Under the pieces are notes generated by a model. That model had not been told where the DNA came from. It saw nothing but the letters and a program-made list of their open reading frames with translations, and searched no databases. Made by a program: the position numbers and the translations under genes. Positions 39,470 through 50,557 of a stretch of DNA of 64,000 bases are shown piece after piece. Source of the stretch: Lutjanus erythropterus (Eukaryota > Chordata > Actinopteri > Lutjaniformes > Lutjanidae). How positions within the stretch are numbered: the first letter of the stretch is position 1; every line of letters begins with the position of its first letter. The stretch lies in contig CM034610.1 in NCBI GenBank assembly GCA_020091685.1, positions 27,006,094-27,070,093 on the forward strand, in the 5' to 3' direction.

Positions 39470-40160
39470 AATGCTTCAAATACACTGTAAATATAGTTAG
39501 CCAAAAGTAGTGCAGATTAGTTAATGTATTATAATGGAAAACAGTTTTAAAGGTTAGCTAAAAGTAATAGATATTGGTTAACATGGGCTAAAGATATGGA
39601 TAAATAGCTAAAATTAATGGATGTTGGTTGCCACATTGGTTAAAGTAATGCAAACTATTTAGCTGAAAGATGATGTAGAGATAGATGTTGGGTGAGACAT
39701 TGGTTTAAGTAATGGACAAATAGTTAGCTAAAAGTAATGGATGTTCGTTGACATATAGAATGAAGTAATGGACAAATAGTTAGCAAAAAAGTAATGGTTG
39801 ACAGGCTAAAGAAATGGCTACATAGTTAGCTAAAAGTAACATGTTGGTTGACATATAGGCTAAAATAGTGGACAAATATAGCTTAAAGTAATGAATGTTG
39901 GTTGACATAGAGGCTAAAATAATAGGTTAAATAGTAAGCTAAAAGTAATGCATGTTGGTAACATTCAGGCTAACAGGTTAAATAGTTAAATAGCTAAAAG
40001 TAATGACTGTTGCTTGACAGGGTAAAATAGCTAAATGTAATCGATATTGATTGACAGAAATAGTGTAATGGATCACAGTTTAAGTGGTTAAGTAATGGAT
40101 AACTAAAAATAGCCTAATTAATATTTGAAATAGCTAAAAGTATAAATGTCTGAAACAGAA
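39470..40160. repeat. Degenerate tandem array, 50-60 bp unit
   Basis: The phrases AGTTAGCTAAAAGTAATGGA, TGTTGGTTGACATATAGG and CTAAAGTAATGGACAAATAG recur in order roughly a dozen times, with unit-length drift from indels. No coding potential. Confidence 0.8.
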
Positions 40161-40959
40161 AATAATTGATCGAAAGTAAATGAATCAGTCGAAACACATA
40201 AAATAATATATAACTGAAATGTCCCACTTGTGTAAACTTGACCAACTGGATTGACAATTAACAATAGGCCTATTCACTTTAACAGCCTATAAAAATAGTG
40301 TTGAATATCATCCAGTTTAAAATGAAATTAAATGGAACATGATGGGTAGTGTTAATGAAGAGGCACTTAATTTAATCTACGAGTGCCTGTGGGAGTACAT
40401 CAGACAAAAATGATTAGAAACCACTAAAACAAAACAAAGGACACACACACACTGAAGTACGAGGACACACAACCTGGATGTGCCCAGTCATACCTCTCAG
40501 TGACCTTTGGCCCAATGCCCTCGATGCCGATAGCCGACATCACAACATCACAACTGCCAACATTACCGCCTACGTGTGTGAAAGAGGCCTGTCTGGTCAG
40601 GACAGTAGCTGCCAACAGACAGACACCACGCTGCCAAGTATTTTCATGAGGAGCTGTGTACGATTTCACAAAGAGTGGTAGTTGGAGAGCCCTGGTTGTT
40701 TTGTCATCTGAGTGTTTCTTTCGTGACTGCCTTCACGCAGCAAGTGTCTGGTTTGTGTTCTCGGCCATTGTTGCAGTTTTCCTCCGCTGTCAGTCTTCCT
40801 GTCATGAAGTCCACACTGAAGAGCTGGAGGATTTTTCTCAAGGAAAGAAACACCATCATTATAATGACGGGGTGAAGGTGCTCATGTTGGGCTCCTGTTG
40901 TTACCCTCTAGTGGTCAGTTTGTTGGAGACATCTGGATGAAATAGTTATCATTCAAACT

Positions 40960-41990
40960 CTCAAACACTTAAAAATATGATATAATTTACTTTTCTTATT
41001 TAGGTCAACTTAAATCCTTGAATTTTAGAAACCCACTTCAATGAGTTTACTAGACAATTTTTGAAATGCATTTTATTTAAAGAAAAAAAATGTATGTCAA
41101 TAAAATATTATTAGTTTAGAATTATTTTTTTAATGAGTTTGAGGTGGACTTAAAACTCAAATCTAGTGAAGGCAGGTGCCTTGAAAGTAAGAGTCTTCTC
41201 AATTTTTTTTTTTGTTTTAACAGTGAATGAGTAAAATTTGATCTACACTGTAAAAATGAAAAAGTTGAAAACTCAAAATTCACAATTTTTGAAACACAAT
41301 TTTCTTTGGTTTCCAAAACTCAAATATTCAGGTTAATCTAAATAAGCAAAGTAAACTATCTCAACAAAACATTAATACTTTATCTGAGAGTTTAAACGTC
41401 AAAAATCTGTTGAAGTAAGTATTTTTTCGGTTTTACAGTGAATGAGCAAAATTTGCTACACACTGTAAAGACAAAAAAGTTGAGAAAACACAAAATTTCA
41501 AGGCAACTTACTTCAATGGATTTTTTTTTTTGTTTTGAGACCAACTGAAAACTGTTTTGAAAAAGTTTTGCCAACTTATAATGTTTTGTTGAGATAATTT
41601 ACTTTTCTTCTTTAGTTAAACTTGAATCTTTGAGTTTTAGAAACCACCCAAAAAGTGTATTTTAAAAATGCTTGAGTCATCTCACTGGTGTGTAATTGGA
41701 TGATGGTTAATGATTTGATATTTCAGCTCCAACTGTTTAATTTTCAAGCAGCCAAACAGTGACAAATAAGATTCACAGCTCAGTGTGAACAATTTTTTTT
41801 TTAACACATTTTTTCTGGGAGGCTGTGAAACTCCAAGACTAAAGTTTATCTTAAAAAAATAAAGCAAATTATCTCAATAAAAGATAATAGGTTGGAAAAT
41901 CTTTGTTTAGTTTATTTTAAAACCTTGAGTTTGAGTCAAAACTCAAAAATGTAGTGAAGGGAGTTGCCTCAAAATTAAGAGTTTTCTCTT
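40960..41990. repeat. AT-rich repeated modules (ACTCAAA / CACTGTAAA type)
   Basis: At least three modules containing CACTGTAAA(A/G), AGTTGA(A/G)AAC, TTGAGTTTTAGAAACC and ACTTTTCTT follow one another in both senses. The same words occur at 18912-19150, indicating clustered or nested copies of one dispersed repeat. Confidence 0.55.
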
Positions 41991-42256
41991 ATTTTACTGA
42001 AATGAATGCTGGTTTGACCGTTTTCACACCTTGTCCTTCTGTGGACACCAGTGTGGAGGAACTGTACTGACAAAAGAACAACTTCTCGCTGCTGACCATA
42101 CAGACTGAAAAACTGCAGACGACGGACGAATTTCATGTCTACATTTGCAACTAGTCTGTGAAAAGTAACACCTAAACTGAGTGGGAAAGATGCTGTTAAA
42201 CTGAAGTCTGTAGTTTCCCCTTTTGTGTGCGCTGCTCTGTGTCACCTGCTGAGGAG

Positions 42257-42312
42257 TATATAAGGTGATTTTCAGTCACTGGCTGAGTTTGTCATCATGC
42301 TGATATAACGAG
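42257..42312 (+). promoter_or_regulatory. TATA box and noncoding exon 1 of the D8C-C1q gene
   Basis: TATATAAG at 42257-42264 would direct initiation near 42288. A GTAAGA donor starts at 42313, leaving a leader exon of roughly 25 bases. A second noncoding exon is predicted at 42431-42481 (CTTTCAG acceptor, GTACAT donor). A short upstream ORF (ATG at 42297) closes after three codons. Confidence 0.5.
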
Positions 42313-42719
42313 GTAAGAGTGACTTTGAACATTGTGTTATGACTGAGATGCACATACATTTTTACATGGTAATATATTTGAAAACAGAGTTGATTTGATT
42401 TGCCATGTTAATGATTTACTGTTCTTTCAGGACTATCAAGGCCTCCATCCTGTGAACTGTTCTACACATGTCCTGGTCAAGGTACATTTACATTTATTAT
42501 ATATCGTCTTAATCTCAAAGATACTGGTGTTATCTGTTTCTGTGGAAGACTGCTTCTGCCAGTATGGTGAAAAAAGATTCAGAAAGTCATTATAGTACAA
42601 AATAATGACATGTAGTATCTCAATATAATGAAAAACCTTATTATCTCTATCTTATCTTATCTCAAAATTATAACTCTTACTCTTAATTTTGAGAAAGTTT
42701 TTTATTAATTTGATAAATG

Positions 42720-43140
42720 AAGTCATGATTTTGGGATATTAACTCAATATATTTAGATATTAAGTGACTATTTTCAGTCGGTAAGGCATTATTTTGAGAT
42801 GCTAAAGCATTACATTGTGATACTAGGACATTATTTTGAAATAATAAGCCATTATTTTGAAATTAGGTTCATTTTTTGCAATACTAAGTAATTATTTCAT
42901 GACACTAAAACATTATTTTGCAATACTAAGTCATTATTTTGTGATAATAAGTCCTTATTTTGAGATACTAAGTCATTATTTAGAGTTATTAAGTCATTAT
43001 TTTGCGATAATTATTCATTATTTTGAAATTACGTAAAATTTTTTGCAACACTAAGTAATTATTTTGCGATTCCAAGTCACTGTTTTGCAATCCTGAGTCA
43101 TTATTTTGTGACACTAAATAATTATTAATAACTTTTTTGA
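42720..43140. repeat. Tandem array, about 21 bp unit, in a 5' UTR intron
   Basis: Variants of ATTATTTTGAGATACTAAGT are repeated head to tail roughly twenty times, with GAGATA, GCAATA and GTGATA versions. The array lies inside the intron between noncoding exon 2 and the first coding exon. Confidence 0.85.
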
Positions 43141-43780
43141 GATACTGAAAGTTTATCATCGTAATGATTTACAGGATGGTTTTTTTTTCATTGATGGAAA
43201 AGGGCTTCCATAGTTTCCTATAGTAAAAACTGTATGTTAAATTTTGCATTTTTCCAATATAATCTGATTTAATATTCTCATGAGACTAAGGTAACCAAAC
43301 CATTGAAAATCCATCACAACTGACAAAAATGGTGCAGATGATCCAGATAAATAATTTTACGTAAATATTAAAACCAAAATTACACTGACTTGAAGTTAGA
43401 CAAAGTTTTGAAATCCAACGCAGCAGAAAAAAATATTTTTACTTTGATATATGGCATACATTTATTACACATTCCTTTATGATTCTCATATTTCTTTCTG
43501 ACTCGTATTAACACTAATAAACTAATAAAATACTGATACATCTGAACAGAACATTTTCTTTAATCATATCAGTAAAAATATCAGCTTCTCTGCTAAAGTA
43601 ACTTGAATCTCATTACCAGTAACTGTATTTGATTACAGTTTAAAATTCTCCAGGCATCTATGTATAAATTATGTGTTCCTCAGAAAAAGGCAGTCTCATT
43701 TCATGTGATTATTATACAGTGAGTAAGTGAGAAACTATATAACTGTCATCTTTTTATGTAACTGTGGTTGTCGTCCCCAG

Positions 43781-46700
43781 ATGGTTGTCTTAGCTGTGGC
43801 TGTGTTTGTAACGTTGTCATCTTATGCAGTTGGCTGCACTGGGAGCACAAATTCTGTGAGTATGAGCTTTGTTACGAGGCTACGAGGCAGATGGAACATG
43901 AAATTCATCCATTATGCAACAAAAGTTTCTGGTTTTCCCAGATGTTGTTTAGCACAGACAGAACTGTGCTGAGCGTCTGTCGCACCGAGCTCATAAAGAG
44001 AATAGAACATTTTATTAAAACCAATTACTCACAAAGTCGTGTGACAAACTCAAGTTTTGTTTGACGCTCGTTTCCATTTCCTTCTTTGTTTCCAGACTGA
44101 GATGAAGCTTTGGAGCCTGAAGGATCAACCTGTGTCTGTGCAACTAGCTGCTGTGTTCAAGGTGCTGTGAGTAACTGTACCTGTTACCTGATCAGAAGTA
44201 TTGATCAGTCACTCGACAGACAATTAAACAGCTATTTTGATAATCAGTCAGTTGTTTCAGGTAATTTCCAAGGGGTTATCAGTATCAGGTTTATTGCCAA
44301 GTAGGTTTTCACACACAAGGAATTTACCTCAGTGTTTTGGTGCATAACAATAAACATAGTAAGCAGAGAAATATAAAGAAAGATAAAAAACAAGTGCTGC
44401 AAGTCAAGAAGCGTGATAGAAAATAGAATAAAGTATGAAAAATGGTATAAATATATGTACAATGAGTTGTGTAAATGTAAGAACCATGCAGATTTTGTGC
44501 AGAATGTGCAAAGTATTCACCAGGAATTACAAATCCATCTGCTGATACACATCCCCCCTCATCCTAGCAACCAAAATTATTCTAACTTTTCATTTTATTT
44601 TTTCCCTTAACCTCTTCTGTAAATGTTATCTCCATACATTATAGTATTAATGTTTTACAGTTTTCTTGACTCTGCTATGTATGTAATTCTAGTACAGATA
44701 TTAAATATTTTTTTATTTTAAATTAATTAAATTTTTTTGTTGCCCTGTAAAAACAATCCAGATTTAAGACATTTAGTCTCCCCGTCACGCTATTAAACTC
44801 CCAGATTTTCCAGAAGTACAAAAACCCTCTGCAACATTTGAATCAGTCATTATTATGTTAATCCTCCTGCAAGAATTTTCAGGCTTTTTAAATGAGATTA
44901 GAGCATTTCAGTTGCTAAAAATGCACATTGCATTGCATTGCAAATATTTTCTGATATTTTGTAGAGCCAAAGATTATTAGATTAATAGATAAAATAATTG
45001 TCAGATGAATCGATATTAAAAATGATTGTTAGTTGCAGCCATACCTGTGTGACTGATGCTATAAAGTCATTTTTATGAAGCTTTCACACACAAATTTTGG
45101 AAAATACTTAAGTCAAAGACACTAAAAGAGTTCAAAATATCCTCATTACGACCCCATGCAACAAAAATGTTTGAATAGCCACCAAAAACACCAAATTTCC
45201 AATTTCTTATTTAATCCTTTGACCATTTAATGATATTTTTTGTAAATTTCATCTCCCTGCATCTTGTATCAGTGTTATTTACAACTTTCTCCTCCTTATG
45301 TCATTAAGCCTCCCAGTTTTTTTCAGAAATACAAAAGTCCCTCCTCTGTCTGTTCTGGACTTCAAGCTGCAACACCTGAATCAACCATTATTATGTTAAT
45401 CCTCGAGTTCTGTAAATCTGCACGGATTTGCTATTTGGCTTTTTAAACAAGCTTCCAGCATTTCAATCTTTGCTAAAACTGCACACTCTGCTGTATTGCA
45501 GGAGATGGAGAGTCTAAGGTGTGAACAAACAACACTTCAGCTGCAGCAGCAGAACGCTCTGACTCAGGTAGCTTATATATAACATCCTTACAATCTGTCT
45601 CCAGGCTGTGCATCAGCCACTGAATGTGTCATTTTTCATCTTCATTCACAGATTGATAACACAAGCCATCGCAAAAGAGCTCAGAGGGAAGTCGGTCAGT
45701 CAATAAAATGAGATTCTTTGTGTTGAACCGAATGATTTACAACAGTCACTTTTAGTTCTTCGTGTGCTGCTGTGGTCTGTAGATCTTATTATCAAAGAAA
45801 CTGGTCAAAAAAGTCTCTTCTCAAGCAGGAACAAACATCCTTACTTATGGCTGGCATGATGATGAGGAAGACGACCTGCATGTCCCTGAGGAAGACTCGA
45901 GGAGACGGGGCGATCCCTGCTTCCACTACACAATCCTGGACCAGGCCTGGCGTGCCACCAACACCACCACCAAGTTCAAGATGTGTGACCGCCAAGTCAA
46001 ATGGAAAGGTAGCTGGATTTTCTGACTGCAGAGGCAGACTCAGGCTGTCTTGAGTCCCTGCTTTATATTAAAATTGTTTTATTGTGTGACTTAAAGTTGT
46101 TAGGCATCCTATATGGCACTGCATTGTGTTTTCTCCAGTAAAGGGGACCCTAGAGAGTGCTTTATCACGGTTTCTCCACTAAGGGGCACCCTAGGGTGCA
46201 ATTTGTCATGCTTTCTTCACTACAGGGCACCCTAAAGGGCACTTTATCACATTTTCTCCACTAAAGGAGACGCTGGAGGGCACTTTATGAAGTTTTCTCC
46301 ACTGTAGGGGAAACTACAGGACACTTTGCAAGTTTCCTCCACTAAGGGACACCCTATAGGGCAGTTTGACAAGCAACCTAAACAACACTTTGTCACATTT
46401 TCTCCACTAAAGGTGACCTAGAGGTGCCCTTTAATGGAGAAAATGTGACAGTTTGTCATGTTTTGTCCACTCAAGGTCACCCGAGAGCATTGGTTCCCGA
46501 CCTGAGGTTGCGGCCGTCAGAAACCACAGGGGATCCCCAAGACTTGTTTTTCATTTTCCATTCTCCAAGGGAATCACTGGGCTAGAGAGGGCACTTTTTT
46601 TTTTATCTATTATAGGGGCATCCAAGAGGGCACTGTTGACATTTCTGATTACTTCTATGTTTTTTCCACCAAAGGCTGGTACCGTCTCTTCTACAAAGGA

Positions 46701-48382
46701 AAGAGCCTTCAGATGCCCGAGCGGTGTATCCCCGTGAACAAATGTGGCACCCACTCCCCTCTGTGGCTGGCAGGGCCTCATCCCAAGAGGAGGCAGGGTA
46801 TCGTCACCCGCAGGGTGTGCGGCCACTGGAAGAAGAACTGCTGCGCCTTCAAATCCCCCCCCATCCAGGTCAAGAAGTGTCGCGGCAACTACTACGTCTA
46901 CAAGTTCACTCAGCCATCATCTTGTTATTTGGCTTACTGTGCAGGTATGAGGAGGGTGTCTGACATAAATCGAAAAGGTCAGATTGTTATATTATTCTAA
47001 CAGAAGGTGCAAATCTTTTGATATTTTCTAAATCGTTGCGCCTTATTGTTTGGCCTTTTCCAGATTTATTTTGATGTTAAGGAGAAATGTCTGAATGATG
47101 GTGTTTGTGTCTATTATCAGATATCAACACGCTCATATGTGGGCGATGCAGAAGAAACCAGTCCTGTGTGAGCAGAGATAAGATCAACTGGAGGTGTAAA
47201 ACAAAGAAAAGTAAGTTTTTGCTTTTGTTGTATTTTGTTTGGAGGGGGTCCTCTAAAAACTTTAAATCCTTTAAACTAGAAGGTCATGACTTTAAATGTG
47301 TCTTTTTTGCTCTGACATCTCCACAAACATGTAAAGGATGTAGATGCAGTGGCTCGTTCACATCTTAAGTATTTCATCATATTTATTATTCATTGTTAGT
47401 TATTAACAGTGAAACTAATTGTATCAACTCAGTTCAGTTATGCATTTTTAAGTCAGTGGGCAAGTGTACAAAAGAAGATTAATGTTGAACCCTGATTGTG
47501 GTCACATCATCTGTTTTTGTTTTTGATGAAGCGATCTTTAAACATCTGGAATGAGTGCGAAAATAAATCTAATTAAAGACATATTCCAGCCATTTAGTTT
47601 TCACTTCCATAAAGTTTGAAGTCTTACAAGACACAGATAATAAAACATCCAGAATTGGTCCAGAAGAGGCTGAGATATCCTTACTTTGAATGAGCAGATC
47701 CAGTGATCTAAGTATCCAAAATCAGGATATCTACATTTCCCACCATGCACCTAAAAAGCATCTGGCTTCGTTAGACCCTCCCTGTCTAATAAATGTCCAT
47801 GTCTTTCAAATTCCACACTCTCTAGTTTGAAACAAAGGCTTTCTGTTAAAAGTCTGTAGTCTAATACAGCTGTTTTCATAAGGCCTGTAGTACTTGTCAC
47901 TACTATCTCACATAATAATAATATTAATAATAATAATGATGATGATGATAGTAATAATAATTTCCCTTCTTTCAGTTTCTTCCAAAAAGGTCCACTTCTT
48001 TGCGTCTTACCCCGGCCAGCTCACAGGCAAAGTGAACAGGATCAGGTACAGTAAGGTGCTGGTGAACGTGGGCCGAGCCTTCAGCAGGAGGACCGGAGTG
48101 TTCAGGGCTCCGGTCAACGGGGTCTACCAGTTCTTCTTCTCCACTCAGACGGCCAACACCGGCCTGAAGACCGACCTGTGGCTCGTGGTCAACAATTACT
48201 GGGTGGCTGTCTCTCACACGCACGTCTCACGTCCCTCCTCTGTTGGTGCCTTGTCCACGTACATGACCTTCCTCCGCAGGGGGGCGAGGGTGTACGTCAC
48301 CCACAACTGTGGCAGGTCCTGGGCCAACGCTGCTTCCACCACCATCACGTTTGGAGGCTCACTGCTTGTACAAATGAGATAA
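43781..48382 (+). CDS. Secreted D8C-domain and C1q-domain protein
   Basis: Predicted coding exons: 43781-43855, 44096-44161, 45502-45567, 45652-45690, 45783-46008, 46675-46944, 47121-47210, 47976-48382, giving 412 aa. Residues 1-18 form a signal peptide (MVVLAVAVFV core). Residues 48-69 are Gln/Leu-rich and coiled-coil-like. HRKR at 75-78 and SRRR at 121-124 are possible proprotein-convertase sites, and 108-119 is acidic. Residues 128-247 are a D8C cysteine-rich domain as in uromodulin, GP2 and OIT3: DQAWRAT, GWYRLF, GIVTRRVCGHW, CC, YYVYKFTQPSSCYLAYC. Residues 254-273 hold four Cys in an EGF-like stub as in uromodulin. Residues 280-412 are a C1q domain with KVLVNVGRAF and TGVFRAPVNGVYQFFF. 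Sequons N72, N142 and N260. There is no collagen repeat. The exon 4 and exon 6 donors (GTGCTG, GTCGGT) are weak but are the ones that keep the frame. Likely a secreted multimeric recognition protein; function inferred from domains only. Confidence 0.85.
44281..44520. repeat. Dispersed repeat copy in a D8C-C1q intron
   Basis: AGTATCAGGTTTATTGCCAA, GTAGGTTTTCACACACAAGG and AATTTACCTC match the family at 13120-13230. It lies in the intron between coding exons 2 and 3. Confidence 0.6.
46128..46674. repeat. Minisatellite of about 40 bp abutting exon 46675
   Basis: TTTCTCCACTAAAGG-like units start near 46171, 46211, 46252, 46293, 46333 and 46398, a period of 40-41 bases apart from one longer gap, followed by GGGCACTTTATCACA-like filler. 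One inverted unit lies at about 46429-46452. A fragment of an unrelated repeat (about 46480-46590) interrupts it. The final unit-like sequence TTTTTTCCACCAAAG is the acceptor of the next coding exon. Confidence 0.8.
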
Positions 48383-48660
48383 TACATATATATATATTTA
48401 AACATTTTGACAATGCATTACATTTTGTAAAGTATCCTTGAATAGAACATGAATTGTTTACACTCTTCTTTGCCATCAATTGAAGTTGTTTAACACAGAT
48501 TTTCTATTCTAATTTTAATGATGTCTCAATTCACTGTAACTGTAAACTACTTTTGAGTGTCCGCTGAATGCCTGAGGTAATGACTAACTGCCTGATTTAA
48601 TGCCTACATGTAAAGATTATAATTCTAAAAAAGAAATAAAAAGTTTGTTGTTGATTGATT
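48383..48660 (+). terminator. 3' UTR and poly(A) signal of the D8C-C1q gene
   Basis: AATAAA at 48635-48640 is followed by a GT-rich stretch (GTTTGTTGTTGATTG), the normal arrangement of a poly(A) site. The 3' UTR would be about 270 bases. Confidence 0.7.
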
Positions 48661-49980
48661 CCAGTATGGGTGCAATAATATTAGAACATATGCATCAAGG
48701 AAACTACTTATGAATTAGAACAGGATTGAATACTAAAAATACTCCACATTCAATACCTAACAGAGTTACAGTAGTTACATTTAACTTTTTTCTCTGGCAT
48801 GAGTTTGATCACTGTTCTTGAAAAATGATCAATGAGCCTCAGATCATCGAAAATGCAACTCTCAGCAAACTATAAATAGTTTTTATGGTCCATCAGACTA
48901 TGAAATATTAACATTTAGTCATTTCCTGAAATAATTTGAAACCCCCAAAACTTTCAGTTAAATAATAGATTTTAAAATGCCAAGGAATCTGGTAATAAGT
49001 TTCATGATAGCCCAAAAATGCAATTATAAAAACACTAGTTCAATGTGATTATGGGAAAATGTAATGTAGTCCTGGTTCGGTCTCTGTTCTCAGATTTTGT
49101 TTTATTATTTATTTTATCTAGTTTATGGCTGAAACTTATGATAGACTTATTAGTAGATTAACAGAAAATCATTTGTCAACAATGTTATTAATCATACAAT
49201 AAATTAAGTCATTAGAAATTAGAAATTCTAAACAATATGTTTTATATAACTGAAATCTTTGGGTAGTAGAAATATATAAAGTAGCACTGATGCACAATAT
49301 GTAGTAAAGTAGTGCCTACTAATACAGGGCAGCTGGTACTAAAGTAACACTTTTCAGATAAATTACATTTTTAAATTAGCCGCAAATTAATTTAAATACT
49401 TTTCAGTGAATTTGTGGTTAATTTCAAAGAAATTTAAAATACGTGAAATGGTAATTACCACCCACTACATGAAAATAGTACTTGCTAATCATCATATAAT
49501 TAACCATGAAATTTGGGGATGATTTCTATCTGTAACAAGCACTTGCCTTTGTTTCACACTAGGTGGCGCACTAACATCAGTGTAAGCCTTGTGTTCAGCT
49601 CCAGGAGCTCTCAAACAGAAGGCCTCACTCAGGTTCAACAAGGGCAGATCAAAGGAAACGATACAGACCTGATATAATCAATAATAGCCTAGCTGAAAGT
49701 CAATAGATTAATTTGAGAACGAGGCTCTCTCTGCAGAATGACTCTCAGGATCTTTATTCATTCATGTCCCACTGAGAAAATTCTGACGAGGCCTCATTTT
49801 TCCTTTTATGGTAACAGAGGGCATCATAAAAGTCAGTCCGAACATTATGATTTTTTTTTTTTCTCTCTCCGGGTGTTTTACAACTTAGAGGTGGCCCCGT
49901 CATCGCTGAAATATGTATCAGAAACTGCGGTCTACAGAAACTATTTGCTTTCCAGCTCGCAGCGCAGGGCCAGCCTGACC
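48661..49980. other. Spacer between the D8C-C1q gene and myo1d
   Basis: AT-rich sequence without recognisable exons. A few degenerate dispersed-repeat words occur, for example near 49130-49200 and 49290-49330. CpG content rises from about 49900 into the myo1d promoter. Confidence 0.6.
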
Positions 49981-49984
49981 AACA

Positions 49985-50462
49985 CCTCTCCACAGGGCGG
50001 AGGGGGCGGGGCCTAGCAGAGGCGGCTGCGATCCTATTGGTGGACGGTCGGTGTGGACGACAGGGGAGAAACTTCAGGAAAACGGTGGGAGCTGCAGCCT
50101 GGAGCACGGTGTGACTAACGGGACGAGGATACACTTCGGCGTCAGGAGCAAACTTTGTATGGACATGAGGATATTTTGGGATAATTTGCCATTTATAACA
50201 GAAAACCTGCACTTATAAGGAGAAAAAACGCGTTTACCATCATTTTACTTTCACTATTTATAGCAACAGGGTGTTTTCTAACATTTTGTGGACCTTTTTT
50301 GAACATGAGTGAAATTACAGTTTGACGATGCGTATTGAGCACACAGCTGTCCACTGAGGAGAGGAGGTGCTCACGCGCCAATGTTCACCTTCTGTCGGCA
50401 CTTCAAAGCAACTCGTTAAATTTAATTTTTCCACGCGCTTCGGTCAGAGAAAGGATATCACC
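49985..50462 (+). promoter_or_regulatory. myo1d: myo1d CpG-rich promoter and 5' UTR
   Basis: The block contains a GC box GGGGGCGGGG (about 50002-50011) and an inverted CCAAT box (ATTGG, 50036-50040), and is CpG-enriched. No TATA box is evident, suggesting dispersed initiation. The transcription start is not defined. A long minus-strand open frame over this block is a by-product of its base composition. Confidence 0.55.
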
Positions 50463-50557
50463 ATGGCAGAGCACGAGAGTCTGGAGTACGGGAAAGCAGA
50501 TTTTGTGCTTCTGGACAACGTGTCTATGGAAGAATTCATGGCTAACCTAAAACTCAG
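50463..50557 (+). CDS. myo1d: Unconventional myosin Id, first coding exon (partial gene)
   Basis: An ATG in a strong context (CACCATGG) opens [14 protein letters not shown] and [13 protein letters not shown], closely matching the start of vertebrate myosin Id (MAEQESLEFGKADFVL...). The exon ends in phase 2 at a GTAAGA donor at 50558, splitting the Arg codon as expected. Myosin Id is an actin-based class I motor with membrane-binding tail, IQ motifs and calmodulin light chains, and is known for roles in membrane traffic and left-right asymmetry. Only the N-terminal extension before the motor core is in the window. No exon 2 (the segment leading to the IYT(F/Y)IGEVVVSVNPY motor motif) was found up to 64000. 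Confidence 0.93.

Larger units (their letters stand above)
36401..42250. other. Intergenic region between pdk2 and the D8C-C1q gene
   Basis: No recognisable exon. It contains a fold-back element, a dispersed repeat at 37888-38200, AAC/AAT-rich low-complexity sequence at 38222-38400, a 50-60 bp tandem array at 39470-40160 and AT-rich repeat modules at 40960-41990. A GC-richer patch at 40424-40900 has small open frames on both strands without family motifs; nothing could be assigned to it. Confidence 0.55.

Noticed and set aside
40424-40900. Possible exon or processed pseudogene from open frames on both strands
   Set aside because: The peptides looked compositionally coding-like but matched no family I can name, and no consistent splice sites flank them.
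42468-42481. ATG in leader exon 2 as the D8C-C1q start codon
   Set aside because: Spliced to the next exon it meets a stop after eight codons, whereas the ATG at 43781 begins a clear signal peptide.
42720-43140. CRISPR-like array of regularly spaced repeats
   Set aside because: Units are directly adjacent without unique spacers, AT-rich and diverged, in an intron of an animal gene.
49754-50212. 152-residue minus-strand open frame over the myo1d promoter
   Set aside because: High GC content in a CpG island lowers stop frequency; there is no recognisable domain or splice partner.
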